Shown: positions 8,491-16,802, counted from the stretch's first letter. The stretch is 36,049 nt of DNA from Azovibrio restrictus (GCA_029255605.1 JANLJF010000081.1:1-36049); one strand, 5' to 3'. Program-made: numbers and translations. Notes: generated from the letters alone by a model not told the origin.

Positions 8491-9810
8491 TTAAGCTACT
8501 TGTTCGCCTTTAGCTACAAATTTCTTTATCCATTCTGTGGTCATTGATTTAGGACGTTCGATAGGGAAGCCCAGTGCCCTATCCCAGCACAGGCTGGCCA
8601 ATACACCCAGTGCGCGGCTCACACCGAACAGTACCGTGTAGAAATCTTCCTCTATTAAACCGTAGTGCTTCAGCAGTGCACCTGAATGCGCATCTACGTT
8701 AGGCCACGGATTTTTGATTTTACCTGTATTTTCTAATATCGGAGGTGCTACTTCATACACATTCCATACTGTCTTTACAGTCGGGTCTTCAGGGCAATGC
8801 TTCTTGGCAAATTCCATCTGTGCTGTAAAGCGTGGGTCTGTTTTACGCAGTACTGCGTGGCCATAACCCGGTACTACTTTACCAGCAGCCAGTGTATCTT
8901 TTATGTATTGTGCTATCTGGTCTTTGCTTGGCTCTTGCGTACCCAGGTTTTCCTGCAGTTCTTCTATCCAGCGGATAACTTCCTGGTTGGCCAGGCCATG
9001 CAACGGACCAGCCAGGCCGGTCATACCGGCTGCAAAAGACAGATAAGGGTCGCTCAATGCAGAACCTACCAGGTGTGTAGCATGTGCCGATACATTACCA
9101 CCCTCATGGTCTGAGTGGATGGTAAGATACAAGCGCATCAGTTCTTTAAAACCATCATCATCAAAGCCCAGCATGTGTGCGAAGTTGGCGCTCCAGTCGA
9201 GCATGCCATCCGGCTGTATGTGTTCACCGTTTTTGTATTTGCGGCGATAGATATATGCAGCAATGCGAGGCAGGCGTGCTATCAGGGTCATGGTATCTTC
9301 GTACACATAGTCCCAATATTCTTTTTTACTGATACCTTCTTCGTATGCTTTGGCAAACCTTGATTCTGTTTGCAGTGCCAGTACCGCTATGCAAAACTGT
9401 GTCATAGGGTGCGTAGATGCAGGCAGTGCCTCAATAGTAGCAAATACGTGATTGGGCACGTGAGAGCGGCGGGCCCATACTGCAGATACATGTTCCACAT
9501 CTTCCTGCGTAGGTACATCGCCTGTCAGCATCAGGTAAAACAAGCCTTCCGGCAGCGGTTCGCTACCACCTTCTGCATGCGGCAGTTTTTCCCTTAGTTC
9601 AGGTATGGAGAAACCACGAAAGCGTATCCCTTCGTTAGAGTCCAGCAAAGATGTTTCGGTAATTAAACCCGGTATACCGCGCATACCCTGGTATGCCTGT
9701 GCAACGGTTACTTTATCCAGCACCATGTCACCATGTTGTGCCACCAGTTTTTTTATCTCTGCCTGCTGTGCATCAGCTATCTCTTTGAAGCGGTCTTTAA
9801 CGTAGCCCAT
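8491..9810 (-). CDS. gltA: Citrate synthase, eukaryotic (mitochondrial-like) type
   Basis: Condenses oxaloacetate and acetyl-CoA to citrate at the entry of the TCA cycle. The sequence follows the mitochondrial enzyme closely: [48 protein letters not shown]. Catalytic residues are in place: H271 (pig H274), H318 in GYGHAVLR (pig H320) and D373 in NVDAHSG (pig D375). Length 439 equals the mature eukaryotic enzyme and exceeds the usual hexameric NADH-regulated GltA arrangement, so this is probably a dimeric enzyme without NADH inhibition (inference from family). A eukaryotic-type citrate synthase is known in several Bacteroidota. The gene has its own -7 element and terminator. The symbol gltA is used by convention; the protein is not orthologous to E. 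coli GltA. Confidence 0.95.
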   Translation of the reverse strand: MGYVKDRFKEIADAQQAEIKKLVAQHGDMVLDKVTVAQAYQGMRGIPGLITETSLLDSNEGIRFRGFSIPELREKLPHAEGGSEPLPEGLFYLMLTGDVPTQEDVEHVSAVWARRSHVPNHVFATIEALPASTHPMTQFCIAVLALQTESRFAKAYEEGISKKEYWDYVYEDTMTLIARLPRIAAYIYRRKYKNGEHIQPDGMLDWSANFAHMLGFDDDGFKELMRLYLTIHSDHEGGNVSAHATHLVGSALSDPYLSFAAGMTGLAGPLHGLANQEVIRWIEELQENLGTQEPSKDQIAQYIKDTLAAGKVVPGYGHAVLRKTDPRFTAQMEFAKKHCPEDPTVKTVWNVYEVAPPILENTGKIKNPWPNVDAHSGALLKHYGLIEEDFYTVLFGVSRALGVLASLCWDRALGFPIERPKSMTTEWIKKFVAKGEQVA

Positions 9811-9869
9811 AAAATTATTTCAGGTTTAAATAATACTCTTTGGAAAAGGTTATCCTTTTTTTGCGCTTC

Positions 9870-9877
9870 CAAAGGTA
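9870..9877 (-). promoter_or_regulatory. Bacteroidota -7 promoter element for citrate synthase
   Basis: Minus-strand TACCTTTG matches TAnnTTTG exactly, 59 bases upstream of the start at 9810, giving a leader of about 50 bases. No clear TTTG -33 element was seen. Confidence 0.5.
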
Positions 9878-9989
9878 GTGAATGCGCATAAGTTTCTGAA
9901 GGGTTAATAGTAAAATAAACTAAAAGCTATATGGTGTGCTTATTTCGCTATTAAAACAAAATATCACAACTAAATAAATCGCATATCAT

Positions 9990-11066
9990 CTACAAGTGGA
10001 TCATACTTACCTCTACCCCGCTGCCAAAGGCATCCTTTACGCGCTGAGCATGGGTATCGGTCAATATTACCTGCCCGAAGTCGGCTGTTCGTATTAGCTT
10101 CAACAAGGCTTCCATACGGCTTTGGTCCAGCTTTTCAAAAACATCATCCAGCAACAGTATTGGCAAATGCCCCAATTGCTGTGACAAATAGCGGTATTGT
10201 GCCAGTTTTAAGGCAAAAAGAAAGCTCTTCTTCTGCCCTTGTGAACCGTAATTTTTTATGGGTGCATCCTGCAAAACAAATAACAAATCATCTTTATGAA
10301 TACCTCTTAAAGTGCGCTGCAAGCGCATATCGTGCTGCAGGCTTTCATCCAGCAGCACATTCAGCGTTTTTTTTAGCAAATCACTTTCATAACTCACATC
10401 TATTCCTTCTTTACTACCGGAGAGGCGTGCATAAAAATCATTCAACACCGGCAGGAAGCCCGTCAGGAAGCGTTTACGGCATTCATGTATATAAGTGCCG
10501 TCAGCAGCCAGTTGCTGGTTATAATACTCCAGTTCCATATAGTTAGGGGCTGCTACGTTGGCATGCAGTTTCAGCCATGCATTGCGCTGCATCAGTACAC
10601 GCTGGTAGCGCATCAGGCGCTCCAGGTATTCCTTGTCTGTTTGCCCCAATATGCTATCTACCCATTTACGGCGCTGCTCACTGCCATCGTTTATCAGCTC
10701 CATATCATCCGGGGCTATCATCACAGCGGCGTATTTGCCTATATGGTCGGTAGGGCGCTCATATTCCACCCCATCAGCAAATATTTCCTTTTTCCCCTGT
10801 TTCCACTTGCAGCTAATGGTTTCTGTCCGCTCCTTTTGCTCAAAAACCCCTTCAACCCTGAACCCATCGGTACCTTTCTGCACGCAATTCTGCTGGTAAG
10901 CACTGAAATAACTTTTAGTATAGCACAGGTAATATACCGCATCCAGCAGGTTGGTCTTTCCGCTGCCATTCAGCCCTGTAATACAGGTAACTGCGGCCGG
11001 GAAACTGAAGGAGCCGGATGCATAATTGCGAAATTGCAGTAATGTTATTTTCTTAATTGTAGCCAA
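9990..11066 (-). CDS. recF: RecF recombination mediator ATPase
   Basis: SMC-like ATPase that helps load RecA at gapped DNA. Walker A GLNGSGKT is at residues 31-38 of the preferred start, the ABC-type signature region is SQGQKKSFLFALKLAQ, and Walker B is LLLDDVFEKLD. The frame extends to a GTG at 11102, but the TTG at 11066 is preferred. It gives MATIKKITLLQFRNY, matching the usual RecF N-terminus, whereas the GTG adds 12 residues without family support and lies inside a -7 promoter element (11102-11109). From the TTG the protein is 358 residues, typical for RecF. It is divergent from pdhA across about 51 bases. Not part of a dnaA-dnaN cluster here. Confidence 0.93.
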   Translation of the reverse strand: MATIKKITLLQFRNYASGSFSFPAAVTCITGLNGSGKTNLLDAVYYLCYTKSYFSAYQQNCVQKGTDGFRVEGVFEQKERTETISCKWKQGKKEIFADGVEYERPTDHIGKYAAVMIAPDDMELINDGSEQRRKWVDSILGQTDKEYLERLMRYQRVLMQRNAWLKLHANVAAPNYMELEYYNQQLAADGTYIHECRKRFLTGFLPVLNDFYARLSGSKEGIDVSYESDLLKKTLNVLLDESLQHDMRLQRTLRGIHKDDLLFVLQDAPIKNYGSQGQKKSFLFALKLAQYRYLSQQLGHLPILLLDDVFEKLDQSRMEALLKLIRTADFGQVILTDTHAQRVKDAFGSGVEVSMIHL

Positions 11067-11101
11067 GCAGGGAAAGGAACGAAAGTTTTTATAAATTCGC
11101 A

Positions 11102-11109
11102 CAAATTTA
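11102..11109 (-). promoter_or_regulatory. Bacteroidota -7 element for recF
   Basis: Minus-strand TAAATTTG matches TAnnTTTG exactly. It would start transcription near 11098, leaving about 30 bases before the TTG start at 11066. It overlaps the alternative GTG start at 11102, which is an argument against that start. No -33 TTTG is obvious; that region lies in the pdhA coding sequence. Confidence 0.5.
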
Positions 11110-11117
11110 GAAAAACA

Positions 11118-12110
11118 GTGCAGACTCCATTCGGAAAAGAAACATATCTATACTGGTACGAAATAATGCTGTTGCTGCGTCGCTTTGAAGAAAAGACCGG
11201 CCAGCTATACGGCATGCAGAAAATACGTGGCTTTTGCCACCTATACATAGGCCAGGAAGCCGTTGCTGCCGGTACCATGACTGCCATCCGCGATGATGAC
11301 AACCTGATAACTGCGTATCGCGACCACGGTCTGGCTATTGCTAAAGGCATGAACCCTAATGAGTGTATGGCCGAGCTATATGGTAAGGCTACAGGTTGCA
11401 CAAAGGGTAAAGGCGGTAGTATGCACTTCTTTTCTAAAGAAAAACGCTTTTTTGGCGGCCACGGTATTGTTGGCGGCCAGATAGGTTTGGGCGCAGGCAT
11501 TGCTTTTGCCGACCAATACCTGGGCAACGACCGCGTAACGGTTTGTTACTTTGGTGATGGTGCTGCACGCCAGGGCTTGCTGCACGAAACTTTTAATATG
11601 GCTATGCTGTGGAACCTGCCGGTTGTTTTCGTGTGCGAAAACAACCACTATGCTATGGGTACGTCAGTAGAGCGTACTTCTAAAACACTTGACATTTACC
11701 GCCTGGCCGATGCATACGATATGCCCGGCGATAGCGTAGATGGCATGAGTTGCGAAGAGGTGCACAAAGCTATGGAACGTGCTGTGAAACGCGCACGTGA
11801 AAAGGGCGGGCCTACTTTCCTTGAAATAAAAACATACCGCTACCGCGGCCACTCCATGAGCGACCCAGCAAAATATCGCTCTAAAGAAGAAGTGGAAGAG
11901 TATAAAGAAAAAGACCCCATCAACCAGGTGCTTAAAACCATTATGGATAACAAATGGGCTACTGAAGCGGAAATAGAAGCTATCAACGAAAAAGTACGCA
12001 ATACGGTAGAAGAATCAGTAAAATTTGCCGAAGAAAGCCCATGGCCGGATGACAGCGAAGTGTATAAGGATATATATGTTGACCAAAACTATCCGTACAT
12101 TACAGATTAA
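11118..12110 (+). CDS. pdhA: Pyruvate dehydrogenase E1 component, alpha subunit
   Basis: Thiamine-diphosphate-dependent decarboxylase subunit feeding acetyl-CoA to citrate synthase. The ThDP/Mg motif starts at GDG (146-148) and ends at ENN (N175, N176). The family stretch IRGFCHLYIGQEAVAAG and the loop YRGHSMSDPAKYRSKEEV are present. Length 330 is typical of Bacteroidota single-chain PdhA. The start is GTG at 11118, giving MQTPFGKETYLYWYE, in register with homologues as I remember them. The E1 beta and E2 genes are not in the window, so the subunits are encoded elsewhere. Next gene is a TPR protein 85 bases downstream, probably transcribed in the same direction. A related branched-chain E1 alpha is possible but less likely given the short N-terminus and IGQEA motif. 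Confidence 0.93.
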   Translation: MQTPFGKETYLYWYEIMLLLRRFEEKTGQLYGMQKIRGFCHLYIGQEAVAAGTMTAIRDDDNLITAYRDHGLAIAKGMNPNECMAELYGKATGCTKGKGGSMHFFSKEKRFFGGHGIVGGQIGLGAGIAFADQYLGNDRVTVCYFGDGAARQGLLHETFNMAMLWNLPVVFVCENNHYAMGTSVERTSKTLDIYRLADAYDMPGDSVDGMSCEEVHKAMERAVKRAREKGGPTFLEIKTYRYRGHSMSDPAKYRSKEEVEEYKEKDPINQVLKTIMDNKWATEAEIEAINEKVRNTVEESVKFAEESPWPDDSEVYKDIYVDQNYPYITD

Positions 12111-12195
12111 ATCTGCTGAAAAAGAGCAACTTTAAAAGAAACGGCTTATTTTAAGCCCCCGATCATAGTAAATAGTAAAATTTATAAATACCTAA

Positions 12196-12891
12196 ATGGC
12201 AAATACAGTAAGAAATAACCCCAACGTAGCAAAAGAAACTACCATTGAGGATACCAAGGCCCTTGACAATGTGATGGGCATGTATGAAAACAACAAAAAG
12301 CGCATCAATACCATCATTACCGTAGTATTAGCTGCTGTAGTGGGTTACTTTGCTTATACCAAACTGTATAGCGAACCACGCAATACAAAAGCTGCTACTG
12401 CCATCTCTTTTGCACAGCGCTATTTTGAAGCAGACTCCCTGAACAAAGCGCTGAATGGCGATGGACAGCACCTGGGCTTCCTGAAAATAATGAAGAAATA
12501 CAACGGTACGCCTACTGCAAACCTTTGTCACTACTATGCAGGTATTTGCTACCTGAACATGGGCGATGCTAAAAATGCCATTAAACACCTGGAAGATTTC
12601 GATGGCCGCGGTTCACTGGTTACTTATGCAGCTGCAGGTGCACTGGGCGATGCATATATGGAAAATAACAACACTAAAAAAGCCATAAGCGCATACGAGA
12701 AAGCCATAGCCAACAAAGATGATATGATGCTGACACCATTATACCTGTTTCGCCTGGGCCTGGCAGAAGAGCTGAACAACAATACGGCTGCTGCTAAAAA
12801 ATACTATCAGCAAGTAAAAGACGAGTATCCGCAAAGCATGCAAGCCCGCGATATTGAAAAATACCTGGGACGTCTTGGCGAACACGATTAA
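12196..12891 (+). CDS. Membrane-anchored tetratricopeptide-repeat protein
   Basis: 231 residues: a charged cytoplasmic N-terminus, one transmembrane helix (about 37-55, INTIITVVLAAVVGYFAYT), then TPR-like helical pairs, for example YYAGICYLNMGDAKNAIKHLEDF, ALGDAYMENNNTKKAISAYEKAI and FRLGLAEELNNNTAAAKKYYQQV. The layout recalls the YfgM/BamD-like envelope TPR proteins and is common in Bacteroidota. A role in envelope chaperoning or protein quality control is only inference. It lies between pdhA and ribH, followed by a terminator hairpin. Confidence 0.75.
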   Translation: MANTVRNNPNVAKETTIEDTKALDNVMGMYENNKKRINTIITVVLAAVVGYFAYTKLYSEPRNTKAATAISFAQRYFEADSLNKALNGDGQHLGFLKIMKKYNGTPTANLCHYYAGICYLNMGDAKNAIKHLEDFDGRGSLVTYAAAGALGDAYMENNNTKKAISAYEKAIANKDDMMLTPLYLFRLGLAEELNNNTAAAKKYYQQVKDEYPQSMQARDIEKYLGRLGEHD

Positions 12892-12911
12892 TATCTAACT
12901 CTTTTTAACCT

Positions 12912-12953
12912 CCCCTTTTTACCTTTATGGGCAAAAAGGGGATTTTTATTTTT
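12912..12953 (+). terminator. Intrinsic terminator immediately upstream of ribH
   Basis: CCCCTTTTT pairs with AAAAAGGGG around a 12-base loop, followed by ATTTTTATTTTT. The T-run ends right at the ATG of ribH at 12954. It ends the TPR transcript, but any ribH message begun upstream would carry it in its leader, so attenuation is possible. A longer ribH frame starting at ATG 12927 runs through the hairpin itself and is not believed. Confidence 0.75.
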
Positions 12954-13466
12954 ATGGCACAACCATCCAATAGCACTTCCCTGCTTGATACATCAGGCCT
13001 CGACAACATTGCATTTTCGAGAGTAGCGATAGTATATACAGAATGGAACGAACCTATTATTAATGAACTTTTAGCCGGGGCGCAGAAAGTACTTGAAAAA
13101 TTCAACGCAAATATTTACTACCACATAAAAGTACCTGGTGCCTTTGAAATTCCTTTTGCTTGTAAACAAATATGGGAGAACTCGTACAAAGGCGATTATG
13201 CACCCGAAGCTATCATCGCATTCGGCACAGTGATACGCGGCGGTACCCCGCATTTCGATTATGTATGCAAAGCGGTAACAGAGGGCATTACGCAACTTAA
13301 CCTGACACTGCCTATACCTGTTATATTTGGGGTACTGACATTGGAAAATGAGGCCCAAGCCTGGGAAAGGCTGGGTGGCATACATGGCCACAAAGGCGAA
13401 GAAGCTGCCATTGCTGCCCTGAAAATGATACAGAACGGTCGCAATTTAAAGCACACATCAAATTAA
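12954..13466 (+). CDS. ribH: 6,7-dimethyl-8-ribityllumazine synthase
   Basis: Penultimate step of riboflavin synthesis, joining the ribitylamino-pyrimidinedione to dihydroxybutanone phosphate; family members form 60-subunit or pentameric shells. Motifs: VPGAFEIPFACK, AFGTVIRGGTPHFDYVCKAVTEG with catalytic H100, IPVIFGVLTLENEAQAWERLGG and GHKGEEAAIAAL. The start at 12954 (MAQPSNSTSLLDTSG) gives 170 residues; an upstream ATG at 12927 adds nine residues that read through a terminator stem. No FMN riboswitch is visible and no other rib gene is near. Confidence 0.96.
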   Translation: MAQPSNSTSLLDTSGLDNIAFSRVAIVYTEWNEPIINELLAGAQKVLEKFNANIYYHIKVPGAFEIPFACKQIWENSYKGDYAPEAIIAFGTVIRGGTPHFDYVCKAVTEGITQLNLTLPIPVIFGVLTLENEAQAWERLGGIHGHKGEEAAIAALKMIQNGRNLKHTSN

Positions 13467-13495
13467 TTATATTAGCCGTAAATCTTCCTCTTGCA

Positions 13496-14221
13496 ATGCC
13501 TAAAGTTCAGCTTTTCATCCCCTGTTTTGTAGACCAGTTGTACCCGCAAACGGGTATGAACATGGTAAAGGTTTTGGAAAAGCTGGGCTGCGAGGTAAAC
13601 TATAATAACAAACAAACCTGTTGCGGACAACCGGCCTTCAATGCCGGTTATTGGGAAGAAACCAAGGCAGTGGCACAAAAATTCCTGCACGATTTTGATG
13701 GGGATGGTTACATTGTTGGCCCCAGCGGCTCCTGCACAGGCTTTGTGCGGAACTATTACAGCAAGATGCTGGAAAACAGCGCCGAGCACTTGCTAAGCAA
13801 TAAGGTGCGCAGTAACATGTACGAATTCACAGAGTTTCTTACCGATGTGCTAAAGATAGATGACGTAGGCGCTGTCCTGCCTGGTAAAGCTACCTATCAT
13901 GATGCCTGCGGTGCCTTGCGTGAATGCAGCATCAAAGCAGGGCCACGCCGGCTATTACAAAATGTAAAAGGGCTGGAGCTGGTAGAAATGAAGGAATGCG
14001 AAACCTGCTGTGGCTTCGGTGGCACCTTTGCAGTAAAGTATGAGCCTATATCACTTGGTATGGCACAAACCAAAGTGCAAAGTGCATTGGAAACCGGCGC
14101 TCAGTATATGATAACGACCGATGTATCGTGCATGATGCATATGCAGGGTTACATCAGCAAAAATAACCTGCCGATACAAACGATGCACATTGCCGATGTG
14201 CTTGCAAATGGTTGGGAGTAA
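13496..14221 (+). CDS. LutA/GlpC-like Fe-S binding protein with two CCG domains
   Basis: 241-residue cysteine-rich protein of the LutA / GlcF / HdrB type, which binds an iron-sulfur cluster and passes electrons in lactate or related oxidation. Two CCG domains are visible. The first has C10, C42-C43-G44 in KQTCCGQPAFN and C80 in GPSGSCTGF. The second has HDACGALREC, CETCCGFGGTFAVKY and DVSCMMHMQG. Length matches LutA of the LutABC lactate utilisation complex, but no LutB or LutC gene is adjacent, so partners lie elsewhere or it serves another dehydrogenase. It starts 29 bases after ribH. Its stop TAA abuts the stop of the converging gene with no base between. Confidence 0.85.
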   Translation: MPKVQLFIPCFVDQLYPQTGMNMVKVLEKLGCEVNYNNKQTCCGQPAFNAGYWEETKAVAQKFLHDFDGDGYIVGPSGSCTGFVRNYYSKMLENSAEHLLSNKVRSNMYEFTEFLTDVLKIDDVGAVLPGKATYHDACGALRECSIKAGPRRLLQNVKGLELVEMKECETCCGFGGTFAVKYEPISLGMAQTKVQSALETGAQYMITTDVSCMMHMQGYISKNNLPIQTMHIADVLANGWE

Positions 14222-14833
14222 TTATTTCCTGATAAGCGCCAGTTGTATAGCTGTTCCTGGTATTTTATCAAGGCCCAGGTTGTGCCACGATGCTGTCATT
14301 GCATCCAGCTTAGGCACCATATCTTCTCCCCCAAAGTCGTAACATTCGTTAAAACCAAGGTTGTCAAACATCACCTTTGCTATCTGTTTGCTGCGCACAT
14401 CATCACCCGCCAGGAAGATATCCATAGCATCCTTCCTTACTAGCGGACTGGAAAATGTTTCACAGCCATTACAGCTATAACACTTTACAATGCGTTGCGA
14501 GCCTGTAATGGCTTTTATAGCACTTAGTGTATTACTGGCTGGTCCTGTTGTTTCATAAAAGCTGGTGCAGTCTATCACTACTTTCTGCTTTACATCATCT
14601 ATCCGGTAAGCTATTTCCCTCACTTCACTTTCCTCTGTAGCAATAAAGATGATATCGCAGGCAGTGGCTGCTTCTTCTATGCTTACATGTTCGATACCGT
14701 AAAAGTTGTAGAGGAAATTATTGTAGTCCATAGCATCCTTAGTGCTGCCTACCCATACGTGGTGGCCCGATGCTGCCAGGCCTATTGCCAACGATTCATT
14801 AATGCGCCCATTACCTATTATAGCAATGTTCAT
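14222..14833 (-). CDS. NAD(P)-binding protein, F420-dependent NADP reductase-like
   Basis: A single-domain Rossmann protein of 203 residues resembling NADPH-dependent F420 reductase / pyrroline-5-carboxylate-reductase-like N-terminal domains. The N-terminus MNIAIIGNGRINESLAIGL carries the dinucleotide motif as G7-N-G9-R-I-N12, that is GxGxxN rather than GxGxxG/A. Further signs are the second strand HHVWVGST, ACDIIFIATEESEVREI, and VVIDCTSF. The frame reaches upstream to 14887, but ATG 14833 places the first strand right at the N-terminus as in the family. This group lacks F420 synthesis genes in most Bacteroidota, so a different redox substrate is expected. Function unknown. Confidence 0.72.
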   Translation of the reverse strand: MNIAIIGNGRINESLAIGLAASGHHVWVGSTKDAMDYNNFLYNFYGIEHVSIEEAATACDIIFIATEESEVREIAYRIDDVKQKVVIDCTSFYETTGPASNTLSAIKAITGSQRIVKCYSCNGCETFSSPLVRKDAMDIFLAGDDVRSKQIAKVMFDNLGFNECYDFGGEDMVPKLDAMTASWHNLGLDKIPGTAIQLALIRK

Positions 14834-15000
14834 GCTGGCGAAAGAACGGTAATACATATACGATTCAAGAGGGGATTTGGAGCGCAATATCGGATGGTTT
14901 TCCGATGCTACGAGTGATTTATATCATCATTTTTTCTAAATTATTTTATTTAAACTATTATCGCTTGTTTTACAATTGCATATATAGTTCTTCCCATATA

Positions 15001-15030
15001 AAAAAACCGTCACGGTCGTGACGGTTTTTT
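15001..15030. terminator. Strong bidirectional terminator downstream of osmC
   Basis: A perfect 13-bp stem, AAAAAACCGTCAC with GTGACGGTTTTTT, closes on a GGTC loop. It provides a T-run on either strand and lies 22 bases beyond the osmC stop. Confidence 0.9.
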
Positions 15031-15052
15031 GTAATATCTGTTTGGATTTAGC

Positions 15053-15463
15053 TTAAACCAATGAAGCATCCAGTGTTATTTCACAATTGTATGCTTTAGA
15101 AACAGGGCAGTTTGCCTTAGCATCTGCAGCGCATTCCTGAAATTGTTCCGGAGTAATACCCGGAATTTTGGCTTTCAACGTCAGCTCACTTTTAGTGATG
15201 GCACCGTTATCCAGTGTTATAGCACAGTCTGTATGTATTTCTTCGGCAGTGAACCCTGCACCGGCCAATACAAATGCCAGCTTCATGCTGAAACAGCCTG
15301 CATGTGCTGCTGCCATCAGTTCTTCAGGATTGGTACCCACACCATCTTCAAACCTTGTTTTGTAAGAATATTGTGCATTGTTTAGTACAGTGCTTTGTGT
15401 GCTCAAAGTACCATTTCCTTCTTTTCCTGAGCCGTTCCATACGGCAGTAGCGTTACGTTTCAT
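15053..15463 (-). CDS. osmC: OsmC-family peroxiredoxin (organic hydroperoxide reductase)
   Basis: Thiol peroxidase that reduces organic hydroperoxides in the cytoplasm. Close to E. coli OsmC: TRFEDGVGTNPEELMAAAHAGCFSM, then FTAEEI, GITPEQFQECAADAKANCPVSK and EITLD. The catalytic pair is C57 (AHAGC) and C119 (ANCPVS). OsmC rather than Ohr is suggested by GTNPEEL and by the start MKRNATAVWNGSGKEGNG. The frame also has an ATG at 15496, but that codon lies in an exact -7 element (15494-15501), so translation from 15463 (136 residues) is preferred. Monocistronic, with terminator downstream. Confidence 0.92.
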   Translation of the reverse strand: MKRNATAVWNGSGKEGNGTLSTQSTVLNNAQYSYKTRFEDGVGTNPEELMAAAHAGCFSMKLAFVLAGAGFTAEEIHTDCAITLDNGAITKSELTLKAKIPGITPEQFQECAADAKANCPVSKAYNCEITLDASLV

Positions 15464-15493
15464 AAATGTAGACGTCGTTTTTTTGTTAGGCTC

Positions 15494-15501
15494 CAAAGGT
15501 A
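15494..15501 (-). promoter_or_regulatory. Bacteroidota -7 element for osmC
   Basis: Minus-strand TACCTTTG matches TAnnTTTG exactly; a TTTA lies 19 bases upstream at the -33 position. It gives a leader of about 25 bases to the start at 15463 and rules out the ATG at 15496. Confidence 0.6.
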
Positions 15502-15653
15502 AGGTGCTGCCTGCATTAAACCACCTGTGTTTTGTTATACTTATATCAATGCTTCATCCTCATTCTATAAGCTCATGCCGCTTCACCATTGAACATTATC
15601 ATATTTTCAAAATTATCTGAAAGTTTATTTTATGTGTTCATTAATATTTCTGC

Positions 15654-15683
15654 TTTGATAACCGATGGGTTTCATTATTTTTG
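15654..15683 (+). promoter_or_regulatory. Bacteroidota housekeeping promoter of prs
   Basis: TTTG at 15654-15657, an 18-base spacer, then TATTTTTG at 15676-15683: a full match to the TTTG / TAnnTTTG consensus. Transcription should begin near 15688, about 20 bases before the ATG at 15708. It overlaps the alternative upstream TTG start of the frame (15681), which is thereby excluded. Confidence 0.8.
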
Positions 15684-15707
15684 CACTCCAATTCCCAAAA
15701 AAATTTC

Positions 15708-16649
15708 ATGCAGCCTTCCGTAAAGATATTCTCAGGCACCGGTTCTACTTACCTGGCCGAGCAGATAGCTAAATCTTTTGGTAAAAAGTTAGGTAGTCTT
15801 ACCATACAGAAGTTTAGCGATGGCGAATTTCAACCTGTATACCAGGAGTCTATTCGCGGCGATTATGTTTTCCTTGTCCAGTCAACATTTGCACCGTCAG
15901 ACAACCTGATGGAACTGTTGATGATGATAGATGCTGCACGCCGCGCTTCTGCAGGTTATATCACGGCAGTTATCCCTTACTTTGGCTTTGCCCGCCAGGA
16001 TAGAAAGGATAAACCAAGGGTTTCTATCGCATCGAAACTGGTGGCTAACCTGCTGACTACTGCCGGGGCAGACCGTGTAATGACTATGGATCTGCACGCC
16101 CCTCAAATACAAGGTTTCTTTGATATACCGGTAGACCACCTAGACGCATCGGCAATATTTATCCCATATATCGAAAAACTCAAGATGGAAAACCTTATCT
16201 TTGCGTCCCCCGACGTGGGTAGTACCAACAGGGTGCGCGAAGTGGCCAAGTATTTTGAGGTGGACATGGTAATATGTGATAAGCAACGCAAACGCGCCAA
16301 CGAGATAGCTGCTATGACGGTGATAGGCGATGTAAGCGGCAGGCACGTAGTATTGATAGATGACATCTGCGATACGGCCGGCACCCTCAGCAAATCGGCT
16401 GCAATACTGAAAGAGCGTGGTGCATTGTCTGTACGCGCCTTCTGTACACACCCGGTACTAAGTGGCAAAGCATACGAAAACATCCAGAATTCAGAGCTTG
16501 AAGAACTGGTTGTGTGCGATACCATCCCGCTGAAAGGAGAATGTTCTAAAATAAAAGTATTACCAACGGCAGAACTTTTTGCAGTAGCCATCCGTAATAC
16601 ATTTGAGAACAAGTCTATCAGCTCTTTATTTATTCATAATAAGAAATAG
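15708..16649 (+). CDS. prs: Ribose-phosphate pyrophosphokinase (PRPP synthetase)
   Basis: Makes phosphoribosyl pyrophosphate from ribose-5-phosphate and ATP for purine, pyrimidine, His, Trp and NAD synthesis. Motifs: FSDGEFQPVYQESIRG, the ATP loop YFGFARQDRKDKPRVSI, DLHAPQIQGFFDIPVDHL, and the PRPP loop VLIDDICDTAGTL (D218, D219, D222). 313 residues is normal for class I enzymes. In the PRPP loop A224 stands where GG or AG occurs in the family, so nothing is lost. The start at 15708 follows from the promoter and family N-terminus. Followed by rplY, a common neighbour in bacteria. Confidence 0.96.
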   Translation: MQPSVKIFSGTGSTYLAEQIAKSFGKKLGSLTIQKFSDGEFQPVYQESIRGDYVFLVQSTFAPSDNLMELLMMIDAARRASAGYITAVIPYFGFARQDRKDKPRVSIASKLVANLLTTAGADRVMTMDLHAPQIQGFFDIPVDHLDASAIFIPYIEKLKMENLIFASPDVGSTNRVREVAKYFEVDMVICDKQRKRANEIAAMTVIGDVSGRHVVLIDDICDTAGTLSKSAAILKERGALSVRAFCTHPVLSGKAYENIQNSELEELVVCDTIPLKGECSKIKVLPTAELFAVAIRNTFENKSISSLFIHNKK

Positions 16650-16754
16650 GTTGATTACCAATCAGCTTATTCATTATAACGACTGTTTAAACAAAAAAAC
16701 CTGTCCGGCACAAATGCCGACACCTTAATTATTTAACTACCATTTCAACGTCCG

Positions 16755-16762
16755 TATGTTTG
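16755..16762 (+). promoter_or_regulatory. Bacteroidota -7 element for rplY
   Basis: TATGTTTG matches TAnnTTTG exactly, 40 bases before the rplY ATG; only a TTTA is present at the -33 distance. It implies that rplY can be transcribed apart from prs. Confidence 0.5.
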
Positions 16763-16802
16763 ACGGGTATACGCACGGTGTTGAAAGAACAAAACACTAA
16801 AA

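Noticed and set aside
12143-12157. Small hairpin GGCTTA-TTT-TAAGCC after pdhA
   Set aside because: Only 6 bp and followed by C-rich sequence rather than T, so termination is not supported.
16702-16722. Hairpin TGTC-CGGCA / TGCCG-ACA between prs and rplY
   Set aside because: Short, bulged stem with no T-run after it; it could be a weak processing site but is not called as a terminator.
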